This document shows, in pieces, positions 1 to 9,096 of a stretch of 64,000 bases of DNA. The position numbers and the translations under genes are program-made. The stretch comes from Butyrivibrio sp. XPD2002 (GTDB lineage Bacteria; Bacillota; Clostridia; Lachnospirales; Lachnospiraceae). The stretch spans positions 62,001 through 126,000 of the forward strand of contig NZ_AUIY01000012.1 in assembly GCF_000423945.1 (NCBI RefSeq). Direction: 5' to 3'. The notes beneath the pieces are model-generated. The model did no database searches, was not told the DNA's origin, and was given only the letters and a program-made list of their open reading frames with translations. The first letter of the stretch is position 1. Each line of letters opens with the position of its first letter.

Positions 1-1152
1 CCTGTTCATAATGGAGAGCCGACCTGGATGGATCCTTATTACAATGCGCTTGTAGATAAGAAACTTATATCCTACATTGTTCCTTTATATGAAAATGGTG
101 TGCTTTTTGGTATCGCAGGAATGGATATAGACTTTCGCGATATGGAGAACCGCGTGGAAGCAATAAAATGCTATGATACAGGATACGCCTGCCTTGCTAA
201 CGAAGAGGGTGCTGTATTTTATAATCCGAATTTTGATGCCGGAGTTACCATGGATGAGATGGATATGACCGGTATTTTATCATTCGAGAGTGAAAGTAAT
301 GGTGTAGAGCCTTTGTCCTATACTCTCAGCGGACTTCATAAGATGCTGGCCTACAAAACCTTGTCTAATGACATGAGACTTGTCATAACAGCACCTACCA
401 GCGAGATTATGTACATGAGTAACAGGCTCATGAAAAGAATCATAGTTTCTACTATTATAGTACTTCTTATGTTCTTCTTCCTTACTATACTGGTAAGTCG
501 AAGAATTACGGATCCGCTAAAGAGACTTGCTCATGTTGCAAGAGAGATCAATGACGGTAAGTTGGAAGTCACTTTTCCTAAGGAAACCAAGGATGAGGTC
601 GGAGATCTGACCCATGCAATGGAAAAGATGGTACATCATCTCAAACACCACATTGATGATCTAAATTCACTGGCATATCATGATTCTCTCACGGGAGTGA
701 AGAATAAGACGGCTTATGATGATGCTGCGTCAAAGCTTGATATGCAGGAAGGCGAGAAGGAATACGGCATAGTAGTATTCGATGCCAACAATCTTAAAAA
801 GATCAATGATACATACGGACATGAGCGCGGCAATATATATCTTCAAAATGCATGCCGCCTCACCTGTAGAATATTTAAGGGGAGTCCGGTATTCAGAATC
901 GGTGGAGATGAATTTGTAGTAATCCTTCAGGGTGATGACTACGACAATTGTTATAAGCTTCTAAGAGATTTCGATGTAGAAGCTGAACGGCATAATCTCG
1001 AAACAGAGAATGAGTGGGAAAAGATCAACATCGCAAAGGGAATGGTGAAGTACGATCCCGAAACTGATTCGAATGTTGAGTCTGTTTTCAAACGGGCAGA
1101 TGCAAGAATGTATGTTGCCAAGCAGAAAATGAAGCTGGCCGAGATGGGATAA
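1..1152 (+). CDS. Membrane diguanylate cyclase (sensor-HAMP-GGDEF), 5' end outside window
   Basis: C-terminal part of a membrane-bound enzyme expected to make c-di-GMP from two GTP. The frame is already open at base 1, so the start lies upstream; residues here are counted from the in-frame ATG at 28. An extracytoplasmic dCache-like sensor tail runs to about residue 130, followed by one membrane helix (about 137-157), a HAMP linker (about 159-211) and a GGDEF domain (about 218-370). The GGDEF signature is intact at bases 901-915, and the metal/substrate segment FDANNLKKIND precedes it. The RxxD inhibitory site usually found just ahead of GGDEF is not visible, so product inhibition may be absent. 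A strong hairpin terminator follows. Family is sure; the signal sensed is unknown. Confidence 0.93.
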   Translation, partial: PVHNGEPTWMDPYYNALVDKKLISYIVPLYENGVLFGIAGMDIDFRDMENRVEAIKCYDTGYACLANEEGAVFYNPNFDAGVTMDEMDMTGILSFESESNGVEPLSYTLSGLHKMLAYKTLSNDMRLVITAPTSEIMYMSNRLMKRIIVSTIIVLLMFFFLTILVSRRITDPLKRLAHVAREINDGKLEVTFPKETKDEVGDLTHAMEKMVHHLKHHIDDLNSLAYHDSLTGVKNKTAYDDAASKLDMQEGEKEYGIVVFDANNLKKINDTYGHERGNIYLQNACRLTCRIFKGSPVFRIGGDEFVVILQGDDYDNCYKLLRDFDVEAERHNLETENEWEKINIAKGMVKYDPETDSNVESVFKRADARMYVAKQKMKLAEMG

Positions 1153-1183
1153 TAACATATTGGAAAAGCTTTTGATGATACTG

Positions 1184-1214
1184 AGGACTGTGGAGAAATC
1201 CATGGTCCTTTTTA
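1184..1214 (+). terminator. Intrinsic terminator after the GGDEF gene
   Basis: Bases 1184-1194 pair with 1199-1209 (11 bp including two G-U pairs) around a GAAA tetraloop, followed by a T-rich tail starting at 1210. It lies 31 bases after the stop codon of the diguanylate cyclase gene and separates it from the large surface-protein gene. Confidence 0.85.
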
Positions 1215-1320
1215 TATGTAATAAATGTTTGAACGGCCATCAGACAATCACATATAAAAAGCATAAAACAAAAAGTTTGTCAAGTACGAAATATGAAGGG
1301 ATTTGTTCAAATTCCGTAGA

Positions 1321-1347
1321 TTAACACAATGTCTTCTTTTGTATAAT
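1321..1347 (+). promoter_or_regulatory. Possible promoter of the giant surface protein gene
   Basis: A consensus TATAAT (1342-1347) sits 55 bases ahead of the start codon. The best -35 match, TTAACA (1321-1326), leaves a short 15-base spacer, so only the -10 box is convincing. The rest of the 250-base gap (1153-1402) holds the upstream terminator and AT-rich sequence with no other feature seen. Confidence 0.4.
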
Positions 1348-1402
1348 GTAAGGTATAAACTTGTAGTTACTATTTATATTTCATGAAGGGGGAAAATCAT
1401 AT

Positions 1403-4400
1403 ATGCGCATGAACATCGCAAGAAAACTTGCTATGCTTCTGGCACTTGTGGTACTTGTAACGACCTGTGGGTCAGATTACAACAGTATCTCAGTTCGTGC
1501 TACCTCAGAAGAAGCAATCATCGATTCAGAGAAGCAAGTTAATTCCACAGAAGATAATGATTATAGCTCACTCTTCACCGAGGACATTGGTGATGAGAAG
1601 CCCGCAGAGACAGAAGATGTTTCTGAGGAACCGGCTGTAGAAGAAACTGCGCCGGAAGAATATGTTGAACCAGAAGCTCCTGCAGAGGAGCCTCAGGAAG
1701 TGGTTCAGGAGGAGACTACAGAGGAAACTCCTGCAGAAGAAGCAGCTCCCGCTGAAGAAAATGCAGATGCTCCCGCTGAAGAAAATGCAGATGCTCCCGC
1801 TGAGGAAGCAGCTCCGGCAGAAGAAGCTCCGGCACAGGAGACTCCCGAAGAAGTTCCTGCAGAGACACCTGCAGAAACAGTTGAAACTCCTGCAGAGGTT
1901 AGAAACGTAACTGTTACTTATACAGCTACTAAGGGCGGTAAGGTTTCAAGAGATTCTGAAACCATCGATCTCAACGTTGAAGGTGCAGCATTTGAGGGTG
2001 CTACAGCTACAGCAAGAAGCGATAAGTATGAGTTCGTAAACTGGACAGATGCTGAAGGAAACGAAGTATCATCTGAGGCTACTTTCGTTCCTGCAAATAT
2101 CGAAGCAGATGCAACATTCACAGCTAACTTTAAAGCTGCTGAGAATATTGCTGATGATATGCCTGCGCTTTCAGTAACTGATGTACACGCAGGTGGTTTG
2201 ATCGTGTCTATAAGTGCTGAAGAGGGTGTATTCCCTAAGGATACAGAAGTATCCATTACAGGCATTTCAGATGATCAGGCTATCGCTACTGCACAGGGCA
2301 AGCTGGGCGAAGATGTAAAGGCAGCTAAGGGTGTTGATATTACCTTTAATTATGAAGGGAAGGAAATTCAGCCTGCTGATGACAGATATGTTCATGTAAG
2401 TCTTGTACTTGATGAAGCTATCGATGCGGAGGACGTTAAAGTACTCCATGATCATGAAGGCGAAGTAGACACAATTGATGCTACTTTAAAAGAAAATGCA
2501 GATGGTGATGTAGAGAGCGCAGAGTTTAATTCTAATGAATTCTCTATTTATATTGTTGCGGGTACAGATAAAGAGAAACGTCTCCGTGTTCAGTTCTATA
2601 ACGGCACAAATAAGATAGCAGAAATGCTGGTTAAGCAGACAGACACTGAGAATGATAACACTTACAAGACGGTTCTGTATGATCCCGGTATAGGAACAAT
2701 TAACGATGATGTAACCTTTAGAGGATGGACACTTGATAAGGAATATAAGAGCGATTCAGTTTCATACTCTATTGACGAAGTAAGAGAGTATGTTGAGGGA
2801 ATACTTCCACCTGCTAAGGATGCAGATGAAGCGGATGCAGAACCTGTTACTTTCTATGCAATGTTCTTAAAACAGTACAGGGTGAACTATGTTGATACTC
2901 ATGGAGTATCTCTTGGTGAGCATTTTGTTAATATAACAGAAAATGCTACAGGAGCTGACCTTGAACAGGAATATACTGTTAATATGGGCTACACTCCTGA
3001 AGATAACCATCATGATTTTCAGGGATGGTTTGTCATTGCTGGCCAGGACAACATTGTTACCATGAATGGTGCACCTTACGTTTATGATAAGGATACTGCC
3101 CTTGCTAATGAAACTGAACTGGTTATAAAAGGTGATGTAACCTTCTCCGTAAATGCCAGAGCCGGTAACTGGCTTGTTTTTGAGCAGAACGGAAAAGGTG
3201 CTACGTATGTTGCACCTCAGTTTATCTATGAATATGATGCTGATGAATCAAAAACACTAACAAAGGATCCTGAAAGTGACCTTGGCATCGTAATGCAGAG
3301 AAAGGGCTACACTTTTAAGGGATGGTTTGAGGCTGAGAGAATAGAAGAATACGAGTCAGATGGACAGACTCTGGAGAGGGTAATCCTGAAAGATACTCCA
3401 TTTGAATTTAGACATACTCTGACTGATAACGTAACAGTTTATGCTAAATGGGAAGCTGATGCTACTGCTCCTTATACTATTATGGTATATAAAGAGGATA
3501 ATGGCAAAAAGGAATTCGTAACATCATTTGTTGGAACAGGTGAGGTTGGAAAGTCCATAAAGGATACTGCTATAACAGAAGAATCACTTAATGATCTGAG
3601 ACTTGCAAAATTAGGAACAGATATCGATATAGCAGCTGGTAAGACAAGAACAATCGGTAGTAAACAGCATGTAGTAAATGGTGAAGTATCAGATGCGTTT
3701 ACCGGATTTACCTATGTTGAATCAAAAACCGAGGACGGAGAAATTACTGCTGAGGGTGATGGTGTTGCAAAAATAGTTTTTGTACCCATGCATTATAACT
3801 TCAGATTGTATGTATCCAAACAAGTTGGTGATGTATTAAAAGGTTCCAAAACCGGTCTGAAAATAGATGGAGATGATGATTTCCGTGGTGACTGGGCACA
3901 AAAGCTTAATAAACAGACTACGATTGATGGAGCAGAGCCTGCTCAGGATGGTGATTATTATTACTTTACGATAAGTGCTGATTATGGTCATCCTATTTCA
4001 TGGCCTACATATGCAAGTATTTCAAGTAGCCCTGGTTTCGTTAGCTGGATACTTATGAGATATGCCAAGGCTTATACCGGTAAGGACAAAGGTCAGAATA
4101 CAATTAAGGGCGATATCGGAATAATGGATGAGCAGATCCTCGGAGATTTGTCCCATGCAGATGGTAACTATGCTACCGCAAGATATCAGGATAACGTTTA
4201 TAACTGGAAGTACCATATTTTTAAGCAGGATTCCATAACCGGTCTGTATGAAGAAGATGTGGATGCTCTGGTAATATCAAAATCAGCGCAGAATGGTAAA
4301 GATTCTCAGCACAACCCGCCTGTTGAAGGATATGTGCTTGACCATGAGGAGTTTTTAGGTTCTACACAGGTAGAGGAAGATGGCAAAACTGTTGTATATT

Positions 4401-7400
4401 ATGAGATAAATTACTACTACAACCCTTTGGAATACACGATCAGCTTCATGGATGGTAACTATGTAAATAGTGATAATGTTAGCGTACAGAACAGAAGCGG
4501 TCATCCTTTAAAAACTGTTGAGAAAGTAAAATATAAATCTCAATTGAAGGATTATTATTATGAGCCTACACTTCCTGATGGACAGGAGGGATATTTATTT
4601 GAAGGCTGGTATTCTGATGAGGGATGTACTCATCCTTATAATTTTAACGCTGAAACCTCAATAATGCCTATGGGTGGAGTTACAGTATATGCAAAATGGA
4701 GAAGGATTGAATATCGTGTATTCCTTCATCCTAATGCAGGAACTGCGGCTGACTCACCGGATTTATCCTGGGGTAGTGATAATCAGGCAATGTGTTTCAA
4801 GGTACCTTATGGTCAAAAGATAAGTGCTCCTACAGGAACAGGCAGACCTGGATTCGAATTTGTTGGATGGTTTAGAGATCCTGGCTGCACACAGCCATTT
4901 AATGCTTCAGCCTATGCACTCCATGACTCCAATACAGTAGAATATGATAAAACAGAATTCACCGATGAAATGGATAAGTGGGGCAACGGTGCTACTTTTA
5001 ACAAGGATGCTCAGGAAAACCGTTGGTGGGTTACCAGAAAGCTTGATATTTACGCAAAGTGGAGACATGTTGTAGACGGTGCTCCTGGAATCAATGTAGT
5101 ATACAGCTCAATTGATCCTGACATCGATGGAAAAGGTCATTCCGGTGGCGAAAGCATTACTCCTCCGGTTGATAGGAAATTATATGTAGATGCTGCTGAT
5201 GCATATGCTATGCCTGCATCCAAGGCTCCTGAGGGATATGAGTTTGGATATTGGGTAATGCAGAAGTGGAATGATACAAAAAAGGAATATGAGGATGTTA
5301 CGGTAGATGGAAAAATTACGCCCATCAATCCGGGTACTACATATCAGATTCTTGTAACTAATGCCAGAAAGGAGGAGGATGGCGTAGAAGAGGTTCCTGA
5401 TGGAAATGGAGGAACTACAACCAAACAGAAATATAAATATACCATTCAGCTTCGTGCAGAGTATGTAAAACCCGATGAAGCAACACCTACATACATTCCC
5501 TGGTATGAGAATGATGGAACTGAGGCATTCCAGGTAGATGTAGTTGAAGATGGCAAGAACAAGCTTGGCATAAATGAGGCAGTTAATATTCAGCCAAGAC
5601 CCCAAAATGCAGTTGGTAAGGATGATTATGACTTCCTTGGATGGGCTAAAGTAAAGATGGGTGAAAGCGAAGCAGAGGCAAAAGCTTTCATGGAAGGAAG
5701 CGCAAACTGGACACAGAATCTTACAGCTGCTGATTTCCTATATTACAATGAGGCTGATAACAAGTTCTATGCTGATGCCGGATTTTCAAGCGAAGCAAAA
5801 CTGGTTGCAGCTGACGAAGCTATGCCTTATCAGGCACTGTTTGCTGTTTGGAAGAAGAAGACTACACAGTATATTATCAACTACTACAAGGATAAGGTTA
5901 CAAGTGATAACCTGGTAGGTACCAGTGATCCGGTTACAAATATCGAAGTTGGTACAGAAATCACCCTGACAGATAAGGATGTCTTAAATAAATTTAAGAC
6001 AGATGAAGCACTTGGTGAAAGTGCAACTTACTTCGAGGATGGTGTTCAGCAGGAACCTGTGCCTTATATCCTTAAAGTAGAAAAAGATGATTACAAGAAT
6101 ATTATCGATGTTCTCTATGTTCGTAAGAGTACATCCTACACAATTGAGTATTACAAGGGTAAGAATTTAAGCACTGCAACACATCTTGGTGATGTAGTAA
6201 GTGATGGTAATGCCGGTACTACTATTGAAGAGCGCGACATTGATCTGGATGCCAAGAAACCTGCAAATGGTTACAAGTCAGGTGAATGGAAAGAACCTAA
6301 AATTGATGGAGCTAATATACTTGTTTTAGATGTCGATGCAAGTAATAATGTCATAAAGGTTCTTTACACACCTATCAAGGTAAAGGTAAAAATCGAAGGT
6401 AAGCAGGCAATAACCCAGTATAATGGTTTGGAGCAGTCTACTGACGATATAGAGGTAGATGGTTTCACAAAGGGATACAGGGTTGTATCTATTGAAGCCG
6501 AAACGGGTTATACGCACAGTATTACTGAAAACCAGATTGGTCTTGCAGAAGGTGCTAAAGCTGAAGCTCATGGAACAGAGGTTAATGATAGTAATAACAC
6601 GGAATATCCTGAGCATTATCCGATGGGACTTCATGGAACACCTGGTGAGAGTGATACATTCACATGCAGCTTTGTATGTAACAATACGGATTATGAGGAT
6701 GTAGAGTTCGAGCTGGTTGAAGATGGCTATCTTAAGATCACACCTGTTGAAGATGAAATAATTGTCACAATTCAGGGTAAACAGGTTGAGACAATGTATA
6801 CAGGTGAAGAACAGAATACAAACATGTTCCCGATGGAAGGCTTCGATGAAGGTAAGGGATACAGAGTTGTTTCTATTAAGTATGCAGATGGTAGTAATGT
6901 AGTAGGAGCTTCTGCAGATGATGTAGCTCTTGTAACTGATGGAACAGACGTAGCAAAAGGTACAGAAGCAAATACACCGGATAATACAGAATATCCTGAG
7001 CACTATCCGATGGGACTTCATGGAACACCTGCTGAGACAGATACCTTTGATTGTAGCTTCACCTGGACAAATTACAGATTTACAAATGTAAGCTATGTTG
7101 TTGAAGATGGTTGGCTTAAGATTAATCCTTCTGACGAGCTGATTGTTGTAACTATTACAGGTAATAATGACAGCGTTTATTACAATGGTAAAGATCAGTC
7201 AGTAAAGGGCTATACAGTAGATTCCATTACAAAGGATGGCGAAGCATTCACTAAGATAACTGCTGACGACATTGCTCTTGTTACAGAAGATACTGATGTG
7301 GCTACAGGAAAAGATGTTAAACGTAATGCTACAACTAAGGCTATCGAGAGTTACATGATGAACCTTCATGGAACCCCTGGTGAGGCAGATACCTTTGAAT

Positions 7401-8698
7401 GTAGCTTCAAGTGCACAAACTCTGGTTATAAAAATGTTACTTTTGTTGTCCATGATGGATATATCACTATCAATCCTCTTGAGTTAAAGGTTGAGGTTAT
7501 TGGTAACAGAGGTGAAGAATTCTATGATGGAAGTGAAAAGCAGGTAACAGGTTATACGCTTAATGTTTTATCCGGAGCTAGTAACGAGGGTGCAGTGAGC
7601 GATGGTTCTGCAATGCCTGATGCAAAGGACTTCTTTGATGAGAAGAAAGTTGTATTTACAGGTGAAGATGTGGCAAAGGGAATATATCCTGATACATATC
7701 CTATGAACCTTGCGGTAGATCAGTTCAGCTACGACGATCCTAACATCGATGTGACCTTTGAGGTTATTGATGGACAGCTTGTGATCAAGGATTTGCCAGA
7801 AGGCAATAAGCTTCATGTCATCGCTCGTACTCCTGATAAGATAGAGATGTACAGTGGTAAGACATGGGTAGGATCAGACTTTGATTACTCAGTTGAAGGA
7901 AAAGCTGCTACGACTAATCCTTTAGCTAGGGCACTTAAGTTATTGGGAAGCTTTATTGGAATCGATGCTCATGCGGCAGATGGTGGCAAGAAAATTACAA
8001 TTAACAATCTGAACTACTATGTATCCGGACTTAGAGTTGAAGTAAAGGCAAGATCTGTTGGTAAATATGTTCTTGATATTGTCAATGAAAACTTTAAGGT
8101 AGTTGATGAAAGCGGTAAAGATGTAACTAATCAGTTTGACGATCCTGAAATTATTGTTGGAACGCTTACTATTACACCTAAGCCAATTGAAATTACATCA
8201 GCATCAGCAGAGAAGAAATATGACGGAAAGCCGCTTACAAAGCATTCTGCAAAAGAAAATACTGAATGGGGAATCGGTGATGAAGTTAAATATAAATTCA
8301 CCGGAAGCCAGACTGAAGTAGGAAAGAGCAAGAATAAGTTTAAGGCAAAGCCTGCAAATGACCTGACAGATTTTAACAATTATATAATTACATATAATTA
8401 TGGAACTCTTAAGGTTACAAATAATACAAACTCAAATAACAATAATGATAACAACCAGGATAATGGTGGAACACCTTCAAATGATGGTGGTAATGTACTT
8501 GGCGCAAAACGACCTGCTGATGGCCCTGCAGTTCTTGGAGCAAGGAGAGATGGTGAGCAGCCTGCAGTCCTTGGCGCTAGACGCGGAGGAACAGATGACG
8601 GCACTGATACATCAAGAGTGATCGTTCTTCTTATCGCAGCCGGAGCAGTTGCAACACTACTTGCAACAGGCAAAAAGCGCAGAAGTCATGAAGAATAA
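1403..8698 (+). CDS. Giant repeat-rich surface protein with InlB-type and MBG-type domains (2431 aa)
   Basis: Predicted secreted, wall- or membrane-anchored surface protein, possibly an adhesin; ligand unknown. The start ATG follows GAAGGGGGAA with normal spacing. A signal peptide covers about residues 1-35. Next come a Pro/Glu/Ala-rich stalk (about 55-165) containing a perfect 24-base tandem repeat, a beta-rich region, and several InlB/Listeria-Bacteroides repeats (GY-x-F-x-GW ... VYAKW pattern; about 640-690, 1050-1105 and 1145-1220). Three long modules sharing the YPMxLHGTPxExDTF core follow (about 1650-2020). An MBG-like domain (IEITSASAEKKYDGKPL) lies near the end, then an Asn-rich linker. 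The tail has three VLGA(K/R)R motifs, a hydrophobic helix and KKRR, resembling a sortase-type sorting signal without a classic LPxTG. The whole frame is open, with no break. Confidence 0.88.
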   Translation: MRMNIARKLAMLLALVVLVTTCGSDYNSISVRATSEEAIIDSEKQVNSTEDNDYSSLFTEDIGDEKPAETEDVSEEPAVEETAPEEYVEPEAPAEEPQEVVQEETTEETPAEEAAPAEENADAPAEENADAPAEEAAPAEEAPAQETPEEVPAETPAETVETPAEVRNVTVTYTATKGGKVSRDSETIDLNVEGAAFEGATATARSDKYEFVNWTDAEGNEVSSEATFVPANIEADATFTANFKAAENIADDMPALSVTDVHAGGLIVSISAEEGVFPKDTEVSITGISDDQAIATAQGKLGEDVKAAKGVDITFNYEGKEIQPADDRYVHVSLVLDEAIDAEDVKVLHDHEGEVDTIDATLKENADGDVESAEFNSNEFSIYIVAGTDKEKRLRVQFYNGTNKIAEMLVKQTDTENDNTYKTVLYDPGIGTINDDVTFRGWTLDKEYKSDSVSYSIDEVREYVEGILPPAKDADEADAEPVTFYAMFLKQYRVNYVDTHGVSLGEHFVNITENATGADLEQEYTVNMGYTPEDNHHDFQGWFVIAGQDNIVTMNGAPYVYDKDTALANETELVIKGDVTFSVNARAGNWLVFEQNGKGATYVAPQFIYEYDADESKTLTKDPESDLGIVMQRKGYTFKGWFEAERIEEYESDGQTLERVILKDTPFEFRHTLTDNVTVYAKWEADATAPYTIMVYKEDNGKKEFVTSFVGTGEVGKSIKDTAITEESLNDLRLAKLGTDIDIAAGKTRTIGSKQHVVNGEVSDAFTGFTYVESKTEDGEITAEGDGVAKIVFVPMHYNFRLYVSKQVGDVLKGSKTGLKIDGDDDFRGDWAQKLNKQTTIDGAEPAQDGDYYYFTISADYGHPISWPTYASISSSPGFVSWILMRYAKAYTGKDKGQNTIKGDIGIMDEQILGDLSHADGNYATARYQDNVYNWKYHIFKQDSITGLYEEDVDALVISKSAQNGKDSQHNPPVEGYVLDHEEFLGSTQVEEDGKTVVYYEINYYYNPLEYTISFMDGNYVNSDNVSVQNRSGHPLKTVEKVKYKSQLKDYYYEPTLPDGQEGYLFEGWYSDEGCTHPYNFNAETSIMPMGGVTVYAKWRRIEYRVFLHPNAGTAADSPDLSWGSDNQAMCFKVPYGQKISAPTGTGRPGFEFVGWFRDPGCTQPFNASAYALHDSNTVEYDKTEFTDEMDKWGNGATFNKDAQENRWWVTRKLDIYAKWRHVVDGAPGINVVYSSIDPDIDGKGHSGGESITPPVDRKLYVDAADAYAMPASKAPEGYEFGYWVMQKWNDTKKEYEDVTVDGKITPINPGTTYQILVTNARKEEDGVEEVPDGNGGTTTKQKYKYTIQLRAEYVKPDEATPTYIPWYENDGTEAFQVDVVEDGKNKLGINEAVNIQPRPQNAVGKDDYDFLGWAKVKMGESEAEAKAFMEGSANWTQNLTAADFLYYNEADNKFYADAGFSSEAKLVAADEAMPYQALFAVWKKKTTQYIINYYKDKVTSDNLVGTSDPVTNIEVGTEITLTDKDVLNKFKTDEALGESATYFEDGVQQEPVPYILKVEKDDYKNIIDVLYVRKSTSYTIEYYKGKNLSTATHLGDVVSDGNAGTTIEERDIDLDAKKPANGYKSGEWKEPKIDGANILVLDVDASNNVIKVLYTPIKVKVKIEGKQAITQYNGLEQSTDDIEVDGFTKGYRVVSIEAETGYTHSITENQIGLAEGAKAEAHGTEVNDSNNTEYPEHYPMGLHGTPGESDTFTCSFVCNNTDYEDVEFELVEDGYLKITPVEDEIIVTIQGKQVETMYTGEEQNTNMFPMEGFDEGKGYRVVSIKYADGSNVVGASADDVALVTDGTDVAKGTEANTPDNTEYPEHYPMGLHGTPAETDTFDCSFTWTNYRFTNVSYVVEDGWLKINPSDELIVVTITGNNDSVYYNGKDQSVKGYTVDSITKDGEAFTKITADDIALVTEDTDVATGKDVKRNATTKAIESYMMNLHGTPGEADTFECSFKCTNSGYKNVTFVVHDGYITINPLELKVEVIGNRGEEFYDGSEKQVTGYTLNVLSGASNEGAVSDGSAMPDAKDFFDEKKVVFTGEDVAKGIYPDTYPMNLAVDQFSYDDPNIDVTFEVIDGQLVIKDLPEGNKLHVIARTPDKIEMYSGKTWVGSDFDYSVEGKAATTNPLARALKLLGSFIGIDAHAADGGKKITINNLNYYVSGLRVEVKARSVGKYVLDIVNENFKVVDESGKDVTNQFDDPEIIVGTLTITPKPIEITSASAEKKYDGKPLTKHSAKENTEWGIGDEVKYKFTGSQTEVGKSKNKFKAKPANDLTDFNNYIITYNYGTLKVTNNTNSNNNNDNNQDNGGTPSNDGGNVLGAKRPADGPAVLGARRDGEQPAVLGARRGGTDDGTDTSRVIVLLIAAGAVATLLATGKKRRSHEE
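1745..1792 (+). repeat. Perfect 24-base tandem duplication in the Pro/Glu-rich stalk
   Basis: Bases 1745-1768 and 1769-1792 are identical, each encoding APAEENAD in frame, and a third, diverged unit follows. Such exact repeats are prone to slippage and would change stalk length in 8-residue steps without breaking the frame. Confidence 0.9.
6590..7480 (+). repeat. Three homologous intragenic modules (YPMxLHGTP core)
   Basis: The core encoded at about 6602-6643 recurs at about 6990-7031 and, more diverged, at about 7351-7381. Each is followed by a DTFxCSF-like segment and a short V-x-DGxxxI beta motif. The first two share long stretches at DNA level (EYPEHYPMGLHGTP), which indicates fairly recent duplication inside the gene. 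Confidence 0.8.
8495..8584 (+). repeat. Three VLGA(K/R)R motifs with an exact 36-base period before the C-terminal helix
   Basis: VLGAKR (8495-8512), VLGARR (8531-8548) and VLGARR (8567-8584) start exactly 36 bases (12 residues) apart. They lie directly before the hydrophobic helix and the KKRR tail. Position and sequence suggest a duplicated sorting or cleavage motif; this function is inference. Confidence 0.8.
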
Positions 8699-8729
8699 AA
8701 GAACTTCATAAGCATTAAAACTTTTAGGA

Positions 8730-8757
8730 GCCCTGTCGGAAACGGCAGGGCTTCTTA
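8730..8757 (+). terminator. Intrinsic terminator after the giant surface protein gene
   Basis: Bases 8730-8738 pair with 8743-8751 (9 bp with one G-U) closing a GAAA tetraloop, followed by TTCTTAAT. It lies 32 bases after the stop codon. The stem is strong; the T tail is imperfect. Confidence 0.75.
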
Positions 8758-8784
8758 ATACTAATCGGTGAAGGAGAGATATTT

Positions 8785-8964
8785 TTGATAAAGAAGCTTT
8801 TTCCTACAATTCCGAAAATAGAAATAATTCAGGCAAGTACATTGCCTGCCAATAAGGGTTCTGCACATGTTGTGGAAAAACTTGGCTTTTCACTGGTAGT
8901 AAGGAATTCTGATGAAGATTGGGGGTATGGCTCACCTACTCCAACAGATAAATGGATAATATAA
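8785..8964 (+). pseudogene. C-terminal remnant of a GNAT-family N-acetyltransferase (59 codons)
   Basis: The frame from TTG at 8785 to TAA at 8964 encodes a peptide containing NKGSAHVVEKLGF and DWGYGSPTPTDKWII. These match the last third of GNAT acetyltransferases (acetyl-CoA-binding helix N-x-x-S-x-x-V-x-E-K-L-G-F and the C-terminal strand). The N-terminal two thirds, including the acetyl-CoA pyrophosphate loop, are absent. AAGGAGA (8771-8777) sits 7 bases ahead of the TTG, so the remnant may still be translated. Most likely a decayed gene; a functional micro-protein is less likely. The frame lies between the preceding terminator and the next promoter and has no visible promoter of its own. 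Confidence 0.7.
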
Positions 8965-8979
8965 ATTGAGATATTAGCC

Positions 8980-9008
8980 TTGCATGTTTTGCGATATGGT
9001 TGTATAAT
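8980..9008 (+). promoter_or_regulatory. Promoter of the riboswitch-controlled operon
   Basis: TTGCAT (8980-8985), a 17-base spacer and a perfect TATAAT (9003-9008). Transcription would start near 9015, about 10 bases before the first riboswitch stem, leaving a leader of about 130 bases before the hydrolase gene. Confidence 0.85.
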
Positions 9009-9024
9009 TCGTATTCGCAATAAC

Positions 9025-9073
9025 CGACAGTTCATTTGTACCTTCCTGTCGTTAAACAAAACCAGGACTACAT
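9025..9073 (+). ncRNA. Probable class I preQ1 riboswitch aptamer with overlapping antiterminator strand
   Basis: A 6-bp stem (9025-9030 with 9046-9051) encloses a pyrimidine-rich loop beginning TTC. It is followed directly by the A-rich tail TTAAACAAAACCAGG (9052-9066), very close to the tail of class I preQ1 aptamers of the Thermoanaerobacter type. CCU (9041-9043) can pair with AGG (9064-9066) as the pseudoknot helix, though the exact helix is uncertain. Bases 9063-9073 can instead pair with 9093-9103 (10 of 11 positions, two of them G-U), which opens the downstream terminator. Ligand binding should free the terminator and switch expression off. The genes behind it (nucleoside hydrolase and ECF S component) fit queuosine precursor salvage. 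The class call comes from recalled consensus, not a search. Confidence 0.7.
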
Positions 9074-9096
9074 GGAATAACTATGTCTATTTATGT

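Noticed and set aside
1662-1910. 82-codon plus-strand frame in the stalk region
   Set aside because: Lys/Leu/Gln-rich out-of-frame reading of the Pro/Glu repeat; no own signals.
6326-7021. 231-codon minus-strand frame under the giant surface gene
   Set aside because: It mirrors the repeated modules of the sense gene; Cys/Ile-rich, no ribosome site, no motif.
9025-9073. Purine riboswitch
   Set aside because: CCAGGACTACA faintly recalls the purine consensus, but the paired kissing-loop architecture is missing, while the preQ1-I tail and pairing scheme fit.
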